A stretch of 43,686 nucleotides of DNA from CACIIZ01 sp045565285 (GTDB lineage: Bacteria; Pseudomonadota; Alphaproteobacteria; Rhodobacterales; Rhodobacteraceae). How positions within the stretch are numbered: position 1 is the first letter of the stretch; the number at the start of each line of letters is the position of its first letter. The notes below the pieces were generated by a model that saw only the letters and a list, made by a program, of their open reading frames with translations, made no database searches and was not told where the DNA came from. The stretch is from NCBI GenBank assembly GCA_045565285.1, contig JBJLFR010000013.1, forward strand, positions 1 to 43,686, given 5' to 3'. The position numbers were made by a program, and so were the translations under genes. Below, in pieces: positions 7,973-18,457 of this stretch.

Positions 7973-10900
7973 AAGTAAATCAAAATTTTTAACTAATATT
8001 CTTATAAAATCTAATTTAGTTTTATTATCATCAAAATACTTAGTAATAATAATTTTATCTTCTTTTACTTTAATAAAATTTTTATTTTTTTGAATAAATT
8101 CCATCAATTTTTTAGGACTGCTAAATTTATTTTCGTGGAACCCAACTAAAATTCTACTTTGACCAACTTTTAATAAATTAATACCTGATGAAACACAGAT
8201 ATTTTTAATTGATGTTACTTTAATAAGAATATCTACTTCATTTGGGATTGAACCAAATCTATCAATTAACCTTTCTGAAAATTCGTTTAATTCTCCATCA
8301 TTTTTTAAAAGTGCTAACTCTCTATATAAACTTAATCTACTAGCAAGATCTTTAACATAATTATCTGGAATAAGCATTGGTACATTTAGATCAAGTTGTG
8401 GTATAAAGTCATTAATTTCTTCAGCAAGGTTAAATTGATTGTCTTTTATCTTATCAATCTCTTTTTTTAACATGCTTTGATATAGTTCATAACCTACCTC
8501 TTTAATTTCTCCTGATTGCTCTTCTCCCAATAAATTACCAGCACCACGAATATCAAGATCTTGGCTAGCTAAAGAAAATCCTTGTCCCAAAGAATTTATA
8601 TTTGCTAGTATTTTTAATCTCTTTTCTCCTTGCAAAGAAATCTTATTTTTTTGTTCATAGGTTAAATAACAATATGCTCTAGTTTTTGAACGTCCAACCC
8701 TACCCCTAATCTGATAAAGCTGAGATAGTCCAAACATATTTGCACGATGAACTATCAATGTATTGGCATTGGGAAAATCTAACCCACTTTCAACTATAGA
8801 AGTTGACAGCAGCAAGTCTGTTTTATTTGAAATAAAATCAATAATAACATTATCTAAATTAGAACCGGATAATTGACCATGAGCAATTTTAAAACTGATT
8901 TCAGGAACCTCATTTTGTAAATAATCAGAGATAAGAGTCATATCTGAAACTCGTGGAACAACAAAAAAACTTTGCCCTCCTCTATTTTTTTCTCTCAATA
9001 AAGCTTCACGGATAATAATACCATCAAACTCCATAACAAAAGTTCTAACTAACAATCGATCAATAGGAGGGGTGTTAATAATTGAAAGATCCCTTACACC
9101 TGATAAAGCCAACTGCAACGTTCTTGGAATGGGAGTTGCTGTCAAAGTTAAAACATGAACATTTGCTTTTATTTTCTTTATTTTTTCTTTATGAGAAACG
9201 CCAAAATGTTGTTCTTCGTCTACAACAAGTAAACCTAGTTTTTTGAATTGAATTTCTGGTGATAATAACGCGTGTGTACCAATAATTATATCAATTTTTC
9301 CTTCATTTAGCTGATCAATTATTTTCTTTCTTTTATTTAAGTTTTCAAAGCGTGTAAGTTTTTCTATAAAAATTGGAAATTCTTTAAAGCGGGTTTTAAA
9401 TGTCTCATAATGCTGTCTAGCTAATAGTGTTGTTGGTGCTAACAAGGCCACTTGGTATCCATCATTTGAAATAATCATAGAAGCCCTCAATGCTATCTCA
9501 GTTTTACCAAATCCTACATCTCCACAAATAAGACGATCCATTGGCAATCCAGAAGAAAAATCTTTCAAAATTTCTGAAATTGCAGAATTTTGATCTTCTG
9601 TTTCTTCAAATTGAAATCCAGAGCAAAATTTGTTCCATGCAAATATTTCTTTCTTATGAATAGTCCCTTTATTCAGATATCTTTTGGCAGCAACTGAAAT
9701 AAGTGCATGGGCCATTTCTTTAATTCTCTTTTTTGCTTTTGATCTTTTGTTTTGCCAAGCAAGAGTTCCTAATTTATCTAATTCACCAAATTCTTTTCCA
9801 TACTTAGATAAAACATTTAAATTTTCTATAGGTAAAAATAATATATCACCCCCTGCATATTCAATTCTCAAACAATCATGGGGATTTTTTGCTGCAAATA
9901 TGGATTTAAACCCTGTATATTTTCCTACTCCATGATCAATATGAACTACTAAATCACCTATGTTAATTTCAGAAAAATTTTGTAATGGATTTTTAATTTT
10001 TTTATTATATTTTCTTTGCCTATATAATCTATTACCTAAGATGTCTTGTTCTGAAATAACAACTAAGCCTTGAACTGAAAATCCTTGTTCTATTGGTAGT
10101 ATTCCTAAACATAAGTTTCTTTTTTCAGGTAAAAATTCAAATTTCTTTTTTTCAGTATCATAAAAACAAGATTGAAATTTTCCAATATCCTTTAATCCAT
10201 AATCATTAAAAATTTTTTCCAAACGTTCCAAAGAACCTTTAGAATAGGTTGCAACTGCAACAATATTATTTTTGCTCAATAGTTTTTTTATATAATTTAC
10301 TACATGTTCAAATAAGTCTATACCTTCTGTTTGCCTTTCAACAACAAAATTTTTTGATAATATACCTTTATAATCAATAGAATTTTCAATTTTTGTATTT
10401 TGAATCTCAAAAGTTTTTATCGTTGATAAGTTCGATGTTTTTTTTGCCCACTCCAAAGAATCAATATATAAAAATTTACTATCTACTGGATTATAGATAG
10501 AATTAAACTTAGAATTTATTTCCCCACTTTTTTTTCTTGTTTTGAAATAATCATTTATACTTTCAGACCTAATTGCAAAAGCAGTTTGAAAGTGAGATGG
10601 AATAATCAATATTGGATCAATTATATAATCGAAAATAGTATCCATATAATTGTAAAAAAAGGGAATCCAATGTTCATAGCCGGGAAAAATTTGACCAGAA
10701 CTAATAGAATGATATAAATGATCAGATTTATCTGGCATTCCAAAATTTTTTAAATAATTTTTTTTAAATAAAGTAATATTAGACTTATCTAAACATACTT
10801 CCCTTACAGCAAAAATTGAAATTGGATCTATAATCTGCTTAATGCTTTTCTGATCTTCACTAGAAAAAGACCTAGCATTCTCTAAATGATCACCAAAAAA

Positions 10901-11452
10901 ATCAAGCCTTACTGGATTTTCAAAAAACGATGGAAATATATCAATAATTCCACCTCTTATTGAAAAATCCCCGAGTTCCAAAACTTTTCCTGTTTCTATA
11001 TATCCTGAAGAAATAAGAAAGGTTTTTAATTTTTCAACATTTACTGTTTTTCCGACAGCAAGTTTAAAATTTAATTTCTCAAGATGGTTTTTAGGAATAA
11101 CTTTTTGTATTATGGCATTTACTGTAGTTATTATTACTTTTTTTGAAGAATCATCATCACATAATTTTGATAGTAATGTTAATCTTTCAGACTGAATTTT
11201 AAGTCTGGGGCCTGATCTATCATAAGGAAGGCAATCCCAGGCTGGAAAATTTAGGATTTCAATTTTTGAATTAAAAAAAAGTAAAGAAGACTTAATGATA
11301 TCAGCCTCTTTATCATCTTTAGCAAGGTAAATAATATTTTTTTGATTTATTTTTGATATACTATCAATTAAATGTCCTTCAAATCCAAATGGAATCCCAT
11401 AAGCTTCAATTTTTTTGAACTTTTTTATATTAAGCTTATTTATTTTTATCAT
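7955..11452 (-). CDS. mfd: Transcription-repair coupling factor Mfd
   Basis: 1165 aa ATP-dependent translocase that removes RNA polymerase stalled at DNA lesions and recruits UvrA. The N-terminal UvrB-like region contains FPAWDCLPYDRSGP. It is followed by the RNA-polymerase-interacting domain (GDLVVHIDHGVGKYTGF), then the RecG-like helicase core with Walker A GDVGFGKTE near residue 642, DEEQHFGV near 744, TATPIPRTL and QIRGRVGRS. The C-terminal autoinhibitory domain ends the protein. Full family length with no break. Its partner uvrA is in the same window at 27864-30726. It is divergent from hemB across a 115-base gap. Confidence 0.97.
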   Translation of the reverse strand: MIKINKLNIKKFKKIEAYGIPFGFEGHLIDSISKINQKNIIYLAKDDKEADIIKSSLLFFNSKIEILNFPAWDCLPYDRSGPRLKIQSERLTLLSKLCDDDSSKKVIITTVNAIIQKVIPKNHLEKLNFKLAVGKTVNVEKLKTFLISSGYIETGKVLELGDFSIRGGIIDIFPSFFENPVRLDFFGDHLENARSFSSEDQKSIKQIIDPISIFAVREVCLDKSNITLFKKNYLKNFGMPDKSDHLYHSISSGQIFPGYEHWIPFFYNYMDTIFDYIIDPILIIPSHFQTAFAIRSESINDYFKTRKKSGEINSKFNSIYNPVDSKFLYIDSLEWAKKTSNLSTIKTFEIQNTKIENSIDYKGILSKNFVVERQTEGIDLFEHVVNYIKKLLSKNNIVAVATYSKGSLERLEKIFNDYGLKDIGKFQSCFYDTEKKKFEFLPEKRNLCLGILPIEQGFSVQGLVVISEQDILGNRLYRQRKYNKKIKNPLQNFSEINIGDLVVHIDHGVGKYTGFKSIFAAKNPHDCLRIEYAGGDILFLPIENLNVLSKYGKEFGELDKLGTLAWQNKRSKAKKRIKEMAHALISVAAKRYLNKGTIHKKEIFAWNKFCSGFQFEETEDQNSAISEILKDFSSGLPMDRLICGDVGFGKTEIALRASMIISNDGYQVALLAPTTLLARQHYETFKTRFKEFPIFIEKLTRFENLNKRKKIIDQLNEGKIDIIIGTHALLSPEIQFKKLGLLVVDEEQHFGVSHKEKIKKIKANVHVLTLTATPIPRTLQLALSGVRDLSIINTPPIDRLLVRTFVMEFDGIIIREALLREKNRGGQSFFVVPRVSDMTLISDYLQNEVPEISFKIAHGQLSGSNLDNVIIDFISNKTDLLLSTSIVESGLDFPNANTLIVHRANMFGLSQLYQIRGRVGRSKTRAYCYLTYEQKNKISLQGEKRLKILANINSLGQGFSLASQDLDIRGAGNLLGEEQSGEIKEVGYELYQSMLKKEIDKIKDNQFNLAEEINDFIPQLDLNVPMLIPDNYVKDLASRLSLYRELALLKNDGELNEFSERLIDRFGSIPNEVDILIKVTSIKNICVSSGINLLKVGQSRILVGFHENKFSSPKKLMEFIQKNKNFIKVKEDKIIITKYFDDNKTKLDFIRILVKNFDLLKKTPS

Positions 11453-11567
11453 TTGTTTGTAAGTTAATCATTATTTTGAATATTATGATAATGAGCTAAT
11501 ACTTGAAATATAATTTTAATACTTTAGCATCTAAAATTTAAAGTAATTTCTGTTAAAAGGAATAATA

Positions 11568-12572
11568 ATGTTTAATTACACAGCTGATTTTCCAAATCAT
11601 CGTGGAAGAAGGTTAAGAAATAATATTTGGATAAGAGATCTTGTTACAGAAAATTATGTATCAGTCAATGACTTGATCTGGCCCATATTTGTTATTGATG
11701 GAAAAAATAAAATTGAGCCAATTAAAGAGTTACCTGGAATAAATAGGTATTCAATTGATAAATTAGTAGAAATTGCAACATCTGCTTTTGAATTAGGTAT
11801 AAAATGCATAGCTTTATTCCCTTGTACTCCTCTAAATCTAAAGTCTGAAAATTGTGAAGAAGCTTTCAATCCTGAAAACTTAGTAAATAAAGCTACCAGA
11901 ATTTTAAAAAAAGAAATACCAAACCTTGGAATCATGTTAGATGTTGCTTTAGATCCTTATAATTCTTTGGGACATGATGGCTTAGTAAAAAATAATAAAA
12001 TTTTAAATGACGAAACCCTTGAAGTTTTAATAAAACAATCTTTAATACAAGCAGAGTCGGGTGCAGATATTTTAGGTCCTTCAGATATGATGGATGGACG
12101 CGTCAAATTAATTCGTGAAAATTTAGAAAAAAATCATTTTAAAGAAACTATTATACTTAGTTATTCAGCTAAATTTTCATCTGCTTTTTATGGCCCATTT
12201 AGAGCGGTTGTAGGTTCTTCAGGTAATTTAAAAGGTGATAAAAATTCTTATCAGCTAAATTTTTTAAATTATAAAGAAGCATTGAAAGACGTAGCTCTGG
12301 ATTTAAAAGAAGGTGCAGACATGGTTATGGTCAAGCCTGGAATGCCTTATTTAGATTTATGTAGACAAATAAGTGACATCTTTAATGTTCCCACTTTTGC
12401 ATATCAGGTTTCAGGTGAGTATGCCATGATATCATATGGAATTCAAAATGGAACATTTGAAAAAAACAAAATTTTGATTGAAACTATTTCATGCTTTAAG
12501 AGAGCAGGCTGTAATGGTATTTTAACATATTTTGCATTTGAAATTGCAAAAATTTTGAATAATAAAAACTAA
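11568..12572 (+). CDS. hemB: Delta-aminolevulinic acid dehydratase (porphobilinogen synthase)
   Basis: 334 aa. Condenses two 5-aminolevulinate molecules to porphobilinogen in heme synthesis. The two Schiff-base lysines are visible: Lys202 in YSAKFSSAFYGPFR and Lys256 in MVMVKPGMPYLD. The metal region reads DVALDPYNSLGHDG, aspartate-based rather than the three-cysteine zinc cluster. This suggests a Mg2+-type enzyme, as in many alphaproteobacteria. Typical C-terminal QVSGEYAMI is present and length is normal. An AAGGA site lies upstream of the ATG. Divergent from mfd; the SYLF gene follows after 79 bases in the same direction. Confidence 0.96.
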   Translation: MFNYTADFPNHRGRRLRNNIWIRDLVTENYVSVNDLIWPIFVIDGKNKIEPIKELPGINRYSIDKLVEIATSAFELGIKCIALFPCTPLNLKSENCEEAFNPENLVNKATRILKKEIPNLGIMLDVALDPYNSLGHDGLVKNNKILNDETLEVLIKQSLIQAESGADILGPSDMMDGRVKLIRENLEKNHFKETIILSYSAKFSSAFYGPFRAVVGSSGNLKGDKNSYQLNFLNYKEALKDVALDLKEGADMVMVKPGMPYLDLCRQISDIFNVPTFAYQVSGEYAMISYGIQNGTFEKNKILIETISCFKRAGCNGILTYFAFEIAKILNNKN

Positions 12573-12651
12573 GATCAGTTGGAAATTAAAATTGAAAAGA
12601 AACTCTAAAATATTACTATATTTATCTAGAACATTTAAGGAATAAAATAAA

Positions 12652-13215
12652 ATGAATATTGGCAGAAGAAGATTATTATTTTTAAGTAGTTCTTTATTTT
12701 TAGCAAGTTCAACTATTGGTTGTTCTGTAAATAATGCAAATAATGCTGGAAATGAAATTATTTCTAAAGCAGATGAAGCTTTAGAAAATTTATTCTCTGT
12801 AGCACCAGAATCATATTCTATATATGAAAAATCTGCAGGTACTTTAATAATGCCAAAAATAACTAAAGCAGGTTTCATTTTTGGTGGATCTTATGGTGAG
12901 GGAGTTTTAAAAATCGGAGGAGCTCCAGTAGACTTTTATTCTGTTGCAGCAGCTTCCTATGGATATCAGTTAGGAGCTTTACAATATAGCCATGTAATTT
13001 TCTTTATGACTGAAGATGCTCTTAAATCATTTCGAGTTACTGATGGCTGGCAAATTGGCGCTGATGCTGAGGTATTTTTTAGAAAGAAAGGAGCTTCTCT
13101 TGGAATTACTAATAATACTTTAACAAAACCAGTTTATGCTATAGTATTTGGACAGAGAGGGGTAATCGCAGGAGCATCTCTAGAAGGAGCAAAATATTCT
13201 AGACTTATTAGATAA
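12652..13215 (+). CDS. SYLF/Ysc84-family lipid-binding protein with N-terminal export signal
   Basis: 187 aa. The C-terminal two thirds match the SYLF (Ysc84, DUF500) phosphoinositide/lipid-binding fold: ESYSIYEKSAGTLIMPKI, GFIFGGSYGEGVL and the ending GQRGVIAGASLEGAKYSRL. The N-terminus has three arginines (residues 5-7) followed by a hydrophobic stretch and Cys24 in STIGC. It is therefore exported, perhaps as a lipoprotein or by the Tat route, although neither signal is canonical. Function in bacteria is unknown. It is tail-to-tail with the dehydrogenase gene at 13225, nine bases apart. Confidence 0.8.
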   Translation: MNIGRRRLLFLSSSLFLASSTIGCSVNNANNAGNEIISKADEALENLFSVAPESYSIYEKSAGTLIMPKITKAGFIFGGSYGEGVLKIGGAPVDFYSVAAASYGYQLGALQYSHVIFFMTEDALKSFRVTDGWQIGADAEVFFRKKGASLGITNNTLTKPVYAIVFGQRGVIAGASLEGAKYSRLIR

Positions 13216-13224
13216 TATATTTTT

Positions 13225-14082
13225 TTAAAGTCTTTTTATTAAACTAGATGTATCAAACCTTCCTCCACCAATGTCCTGAATGTCACAATAAAACTGGTTT
13301 ATAAGTGCTGTAATTGGTAATTTTGCTTTATTGCTATTAGCTTCTTCAATGCATATATTCAAATCTTTCCTCATCCAATCAACTGCAAATCCAAAATCAA
13401 ATTCATCATTTAACATAGTCTCACCTCGATTTTCCATCTGCCAACTACCAGCAGCACCTTTTGAAATTACACTGAGAACTTTATTACCATCCAAATTTGC
13501 TTTTTTTGCAAAGTTTAATCCTTCTGCAAGCCCTTGTACTAAACCAGCAATACAAATTTGATTTACCATTTTTGTTAACTGACCAGATCCAATTGGCCCC
13601 ATAAGGGCTGAAAACTTAGAATAACAAGATATTATTGGCTTTACTTGATTATAAGTCTTTTCTTCTCCACCACACATAATTGTTAACTGACCATTTTCTG
13701 CTCCAACTTGACCTCCAGAAACTGGTGCATCCATAAATCGAATCCCAGAATTATTTGCTATAAGAGAAATCTCTTTTGAAACTTTTGCTGAACATGTTGT
13801 ATGATCAATAAGTATAGAATCTTTTTTCATTGAAAATATGGCACCATCTTCACCTAAAAGGATAGATCGTAAGTCATCATCATTGCCAACACAGCAAAAA
13901 ACAAAATCTGCTTCTTTAACTACATTAGTAATAGAAAGTTCCATTTTACCATTATAATTACTTATCCATTTTTTTGATTTTTCAGTAGATCTGTTATATA
14001 CAGTTGTTTCAAAATTTTTTGACAAATATCCCGCCATTGGGTAACCCATTACCCCTAAACCAATAAAAGCAACCTTTGACAT
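13225..14082 (-). CDS. 3-hydroxyisobutyrate dehydrogenase-like NAD(P)-dependent oxidoreductase
   Basis: 285 aa member of the beta-hydroxyacid dehydrogenase family (HIBADH, tartronate semialdehyde reductase, YihU). The Rossmann motif GLGVMG is at residues 8-13, the substrate-binding segment DAPVSGGQVGAENGQLTIM at about 118-136, and the catalytic Lys171 and Asn174 in GQLTKMVNQ. The C-terminal domain has KDLNICIEEA, typical of the family. The exact substrate cannot be decided from sequence. No valine-degradation or glyoxylate genes are adjacent. It is divergent from the acylase gene at 14154. Confidence 0.85.
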   Translation of the reverse strand: MSKVAFIGLGVMGYPMAGYLSKNFETTVYNRSTEKSKKWISNYNGKMELSITNVVKEADFVFCCVGNDDDLRSILLGEDGAIFSMKKDSILIDHTTCSAKVSKEISLIANNSGIRFMDAPVSGGQVGAENGQLTIMCGGEEKTYNQVKPIISCYSKFSALMGPIGSGQLTKMVNQICIAGLVQGLAEGLNFAKKANLDGNKVLSVISKGAAGSWQMENRGETMLNDEFDFGFAVDWMRKDLNICIEEANSNKAKLPITALINQFYCDIQDIGGGRFDTSSLIKRL

Positions 14083-14153
14083 ATTTAACTCCTAATTTTA
14101 AAAGAATTTATACAATTAATTATTTTAAGATTCTGGTCAAGTAAGTCTTCAAT

Positions 14154-16637
14154 ATGTCAAAATTCATAAAACCTATAAAATTTATTGTTTTCTTTTTATT
14201 TACTGTTTTATTTTTGGGTATATTTTTTATTACTTATTTAACAATTAAATCCTTACCAGATTATAATAGAATTGTAGCAAATGCATTAGTAAAGAAAGAT
14301 ATAAAAATTTTTCGAAACAATTACGCAATTCCTAATATTGTTGGTAAAACAAATGAAGACACCTTTTTTGCCTTAGGTTATGTGCATGCACAAGACAGAC
14401 TATGGCAAATGATTTTGCTAAGAAAAACTGCCAAGGGAAAATTAGCAGAAATTTTTGGTGAGAAATATCTAGAAAATGATAAACTAATGCGAACTTTAGA
14501 TATTTATAATAATTCAAAAAATAGTGTAAGATTTTTATCTGAAAGAACATTAACTTTATTAGAATCCTATTCTAATGGTATAAATAAAAGATTAATAGAT
14601 ATTCAAAATGAAGGACTAGGTAGAGGTTCACCTATTCTTTTTCTGTTTCCTCCTAAAATTTCACCTTGGACACCAGCAGATAGTTTGGCAATCTTAAAGC
14701 TTTATGATTTGTCAAATAACGAAAGTGCTAAAAATGAAATTATTAGATTAAATTTATTAAACTTTGGACTACCTTATAATAGGCTTTTAGACCTTTATCC
14801 AGATATACCTAATATTTCAAATTCAAAGTTATCTTTCGATAAAAATATATTCTCAGAAATTAATTATAGAGATGATAATACACATTTAAATAATAAATTA
14901 AATTTTACAAAAAATATTTTTAGTCAAAATTCAAACATTAACAATGCTTCAAATATATGGGCAGCCCTAGGTTCTCGTACTGCATCAGGTAATACCTTAG
15001 TTGGTTTTAATTTACACACCAACTTTCAGATTCCTATAATGTGGATGCTCACAAGACTAGAACTTGATACAGGACCAATTATAGGAGCGACCATACCAGG
15101 TATACCTGCAGTGATAACAGGAAGGTCAAAATATTTTTCTTGGGGATTTGCGAGTTCTAAATTAGACAATCAAGATTTAATTATAGAAATCTTAAATGAA
15201 AAAAATAAAAATGAATATAAAAGTAGTAATGGATTCAAAAAATTTAAAGTAAGAAATATTTTAATTAAAGTGAAAGGGAAACCGGGCATAACTCATAGAA
15301 TCTTATCTTCAGAAAATGGTCCAATTATTCCATCGAATGCTTATGGAATTAAATCAATTCAATCAGATAAAGTAGTATTTGCTCTTAAATGGACAGGCCT
15401 AAGTAATAGGGATAGATCGATAGAAACATTTATAAATATAATGTTATCTAATAATATTCCTGATGCAAAAAGATATCTCAGACATCTTGTCGTCCCATCT
15501 GTAAACATATTATTAGCAAATGAAGATAAAGTTGAAATTATTAGTGCAGGAAAAATTCCAATCAGGAATAAAAGAAACCCTTTGAATTACGGTATAATAC
15601 CATCTTTAGGGGGGTCAAAAAAACAATACTGGCTTGGTCACTTCAATCATGATCAGAATGCTAATATAAAAATTTTAAATAATGGTGTAATTTTCAATAC
15701 AAATAATAAATTATTAAATAAAGAATTCCCCATACATCACAGTTATGACTGGGGCAACAAACAAAGATCATTTAGAATGCAAAACCTTTTTGAAAAAAGG
15801 AAATATCATACTTTGGAAAGTTTTGAAGAAATTCAAATTGATAATATATCTCCAAGTGCAAGGATTTTATTGCCATTATTAGCAAAAGATTTATGGTATT
15901 CTCAAGTTCTAGATATTAACAATAAATATTTAAATCTTAGAAAAGATTCCCTTGATTTACTTGCAGAATGGAATGGAGAAATGTCTATGTATTTAGCTCA
16001 ACCATTAATTTTTTATAGTTGGGCTGCTCAATTCCAAAAGATGGTAATACAAGACGAGATTGGAAAAAATATTAACTGGTTCAAATCAATAAATTCTGAT
16101 TTTCTGGAGAGAGTTTTACGGAATATTAATGGTGCTTCTCAGTGGTGTGACATTAAACAGACAGATAAAATAGAAACTTGTGAAGATATATCATTAAATG
16201 CACTAGATAATGCATTAGTAGAAATTTCTAATAAGTATGGGAATGATATTGAGAAATGGCATTGGGGTAATTTTCATAAAGCACATTTTATTGATGATGT
16301 AATTGGTAAATATCCATTACTATCTTATTTAACAAATCTCGTTTTTGAAGTCCCAGGTGGTGATAATACATTATCTATGAATAGGACAAATAATTCTTTA
16401 GAAAACCAGTTTCATGTGAATTATGGAAGTACATTAAGAATTATTATAGATTTTTCTGATGAGAATAACTCTTATTTTTCAATACCAACAGGACAAAGTG
16501 GTCATTTTTTATCCAGAAACTACGATGATTTTATTGAACTTTGGCAAAGAAATAAATATGTTAAAATACCTCTTCTACAAGATAATATAATTGATGAAAG
16601 AAATCATTTAATGTTAATAACTAAATCATCAAATTAA
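14154..16637 (+). CDS. Penicillin acylase family (Ntn) amidohydrolase
   Basis: 827 aa. N-terminal nucleophile hydrolase of the S45 family, made as a precursor that cuts itself into alpha and beta chains. A hydrophobic anchor or signal spans about residues 10-32, placing the enzyme outside the cytoplasm. The alpha-chain region has GYVHAQDRLWQM. The expected cleavage site is before Ser266 in ASNIWAALGSRTASG, leaving a beta chain of about 560 residues whose N-terminal serine is the nucleophile. Further family motifs are GATIPGIPAVITGR, FSWGFASS and the late QSGHFLSRNYDD. The substrate is unknown: the family includes beta-lactam and acyl-homoserine-lactone acylases. Its last nine bases overlap the end of sufS on the other strand. 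Confidence 0.9.
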   Translation: MSKFIKPIKFIVFFLFTVLFLGIFFITYLTIKSLPDYNRIVANALVKKDIKIFRNNYAIPNIVGKTNEDTFFALGYVHAQDRLWQMILLRKTAKGKLAEIFGEKYLENDKLMRTLDIYNNSKNSVRFLSERTLTLLESYSNGINKRLIDIQNEGLGRGSPILFLFPPKISPWTPADSLAILKLYDLSNNESAKNEIIRLNLLNFGLPYNRLLDLYPDIPNISNSKLSFDKNIFSEINYRDDNTHLNNKLNFTKNIFSQNSNINNASNIWAALGSRTASGNTLVGFNLHTNFQIPIMWMLTRLELDTGPIIGATIPGIPAVITGRSKYFSWGFASSKLDNQDLIIEILNEKNKNEYKSSNGFKKFKVRNILIKVKGKPGITHRILSSENGPIIPSNAYGIKSIQSDKVVFALKWTGLSNRDRSIETFINIMLSNNIPDAKRYLRHLVVPSVNILLANEDKVEIISAGKIPIRNKRNPLNYGIIPSLGGSKKQYWLGHFNHDQNANIKILNNGVIFNTNNKLLNKEFPIHHSYDWGNKQRSFRMQNLFEKRKYHTLESFEEIQIDNISPSARILLPLLAKDLWYSQVLDINNKYLNLRKDSLDLLAEWNGEMSMYLAQPLIFYSWAAQFQKMVIQDEIGKNINWFKSINSDFLERVLRNINGASQWCDIKQTDKIETCEDISLNALDNALVEISNKYGNDIEKWHWGNFHKAHFIDDVIGKYPLLSYLTNLVFEVPGGDNTLSMNRTNNSLENQFHVNYGSTLRIIIDFSDENNSYFSIPTGQSGHFLSRNYDDFIELWQRNKYVKIPLLQDNIIDERNHLMLITKSSN

Positions 16638-17849
16638 ACTATTTGCGAATTTTAGTGCATCTATTAAATGATCTATGTCATCTTCATTGTTGTATAATCC
16701 TAAAGATGCTCTACATGTAGCTGTTAACCGAAGATGATCCAAAAGAGGTTGGGCACAATGATGACCTGCTCTTACTGCTACACCTTTTTGATCGACAATT
16801 GTAGCAATATCATGAGGATGTAACTTATTTTCTTTCATTGTAAAAGAAAAAATACCACCTTTATCTTGAGAAGTACCTTGGAAATTTAAAAAATCTAAAT
16901 TATACAAACAATCTTTTGCATAAGATGCTATTTTATTTTCATATTCAATAATATTTTTTTGACCAATCGATAATATAAAATCAATTGCAGCACCCAAACC
17001 TATAATAGGAATAATAGCTGGGGTTCCAGCTTCAAATTTATGAGGTGCCTTATTATAAGTAATACTTTCTCTACCAACAAAATTGATCATAGATCCGCCC
17101 CCTATAAAAGGTTCCATCTCCTCAAATCTATTTTGGTTTATATATATGGCACCAGATGCCGAAGGGCCATATAATTTATGACCTGTAAAAACAAAAAAGT
17201 CACAATTCAAATCAACAACATTTATTGGCATATGTACTGCTGATTGTGAGCCATCAATTAAAGTAATAATCTTCTTTTTCTTTGCAATATTACAAATTTT
17301 TTTAACATCAACAATACTTCCTAAAACATTTGACATATGAGTAATAGTAATTAATTTTGTTTTTGATCCAATTAAATTAATAACATCATCTGCATTTATT
17401 GATCCGTCTTCTCTTGGTTCTATCCATTTTAGTTTAATACCAATTTTTTCTCTGAGAAAATGCCAAGGAACTATATTTGAGTGATGTTCTGCAATAGAAA
17501 GTAAAATTTCATCATCTCTTTTTAAATTATTTTGAGCCCATGCGTATGCAACTAAATTGATACCTTCTGTGGAACCTGATGTAAAAATAATTTCTTTTTC
17601 ATTTTCAGCTCCTAAAAAATTTTTTATTTTATCTCTAACAGATTCAAATTTATCAGTTGCTAAATTTGATAGGAAATGTAATCCACGATGTACATTTGCA
17701 TATTCCGATTCATAGCCTTTTTTAATAGTATCTATAACAATTTTAGGTTTTTGTGCTGAAGCACCATTGTCAAGATAGCTAAGAGCCCTTCCTCTAATTT
17801 TTTTTTCTAATATAGGAAATTCTTTTCTAATTGAGATTATATCAAACAT
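16629..17849 (-). CDS. sufS: Cysteine desulfurase SufS (group II)
   Basis: 406 aa PLP enzyme that removes sulfur from cysteine as a persulfide for Fe-S cluster assembly on SufBCD. N-terminal YLDNGASAQKP, the HHSNIVPW segment, PLP-binding lysine in TGHKLYGPSASG (about residue 224) and active-site cysteine in RAGHHCAQPLL (about residue 364) are all present. Length fits SufS rather than IscS. It is the last gene of the suf operon. Its ATG overlaps the end of the upstream membrane-protein gene by eight bases. No sufE, sufA or sufT follows; instead the acylase gene converges on it. Confidence 0.95.
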   Translation of the reverse strand: MFDIISIRKEFPILEKKIRGRALSYLDNGASAQKPKIVIDTIKKGYESEYANVHRGLHFLSNLATDKFESVRDKIKNFLGAENEKEIIFTSGSTEGINLVAYAWAQNNLKRDDEILLSIAEHHSNIVPWHFLREKIGIKLKWIEPREDGSINADDVINLIGSKTKLITITHMSNVLGSIVDVKKICNIAKKKKIITLIDGSQSAVHMPINVVDLNCDFFVFTGHKLYGPSASGAIYINQNRFEEMEPFIGGGSMINFVGRESITYNKAPHKFEAGTPAIIPIIGLGAAIDFILSIGQKNIIEYENKIASYAKDCLYNLDFLNFQGTSQDKGGIFSFTMKENKLHPHDIATIVDQKGVAVRAGHHCAQPLLDHLRLTATCRASLGLYNNEDDIDHLIDALKFANSLI

Positions 17850-18453
17850 TCGAACTAACTCTTTCTAAAAATACAATATCACTAGAATTTAAAACTTGTA
17901 ACAAAAGTGTGATAAGTATGACTAATATAATTATTCCAACGATAAATACTAGAAATGTGGATTTGAAACTATGTGCTTTAGTAGCGCACTCAGATAATAC
18001 CCATAAAATCCAAATATTGGCTAACATAATTAAATAACTTGAGATATATATATTTAGAAAAATAGCCCCAAAAAGTATTATATTTATGAATATTAAAATA
18101 AAGTGTATCCAAATAACACATTTTAATAAGTTTAAAAACGACCCTTTCCCCCCAAAAACTTTGCCAAGATAAGTAATAACACTAGTAATAAATAAAATTT
18201 TGAATATTTCTAGAAAAACTAATAATAGGGGTTTTTTTAAAACATTTTCATAATATAAAAAGAATAAATTTTCTTCATCTACATTATTCGAATAAATTAA
18301 ATAATTAGATGTATAAGTAAATATTGCATTAACTAAGGCAATAAAAATTATAGCTTCTATAAGAACTGAAAGTTTAATCTCATAACTGATTATTCTTTGA
18401 AAAACCAATTTTGGAGAAAATATACTATCTAATATTAACTTCAAAGTAATCAT
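17842..18453 (-). CDS. Yip1-like integral membrane protein in the suf operon
   Basis: 203 aa with about five hydrophobic helices (roughly residues 28-50, 75-98, 110-133, 135-155 and 165-190). The pattern, including LLKCVIWIHFILIF and the short soluble N-terminus, resembles Yip1-domain proteins that occur in alphaproteobacterial suf operons. No catalytic or metal-binding motif is visible. The gene is tightly packed, four bases after the upstream membrane-protein gene and overlapping sufS by eight, so it is surely cotranscribed. The role is unknown. A link to Fe-S assembly is inferred only from position. Confidence 0.65.
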   Translation of the reverse strand: MITLKLILDSIFSPKLVFQRIISYEIKLSVLIEAIIFIALVNAIFTYTSNYLIYSNNVDEENLFFLYYENVLKKPLLLVFLEIFKILFITSVITYLGKVFGGKGSFLNLLKCVIWIHFILIFINIILFGAIFLNIYISSYLIMLANIWILWVLSECATKAHSFKSTFLVFIVGIIILVILITLLLQVLNSSDIVFLERVSSNV

Positions 18454-18457
18454 TTAA

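Noticed and set aside
11510..11555. TTTAGCATCTAAA palindrome upstream of hemB as an Irr box
   Set aside because: It lacks the inner AA and TT of the half-sites and is 13 rather than 17 bases; in AT-rich DNA such short repeats are common.
13201..13237. AGACTT/AAGTCT hairpin between the SYLF and dehydrogenase genes as a terminator
   Set aside because: Only six pairs with a loop of about 21 bases and a weak T run; not convincing.
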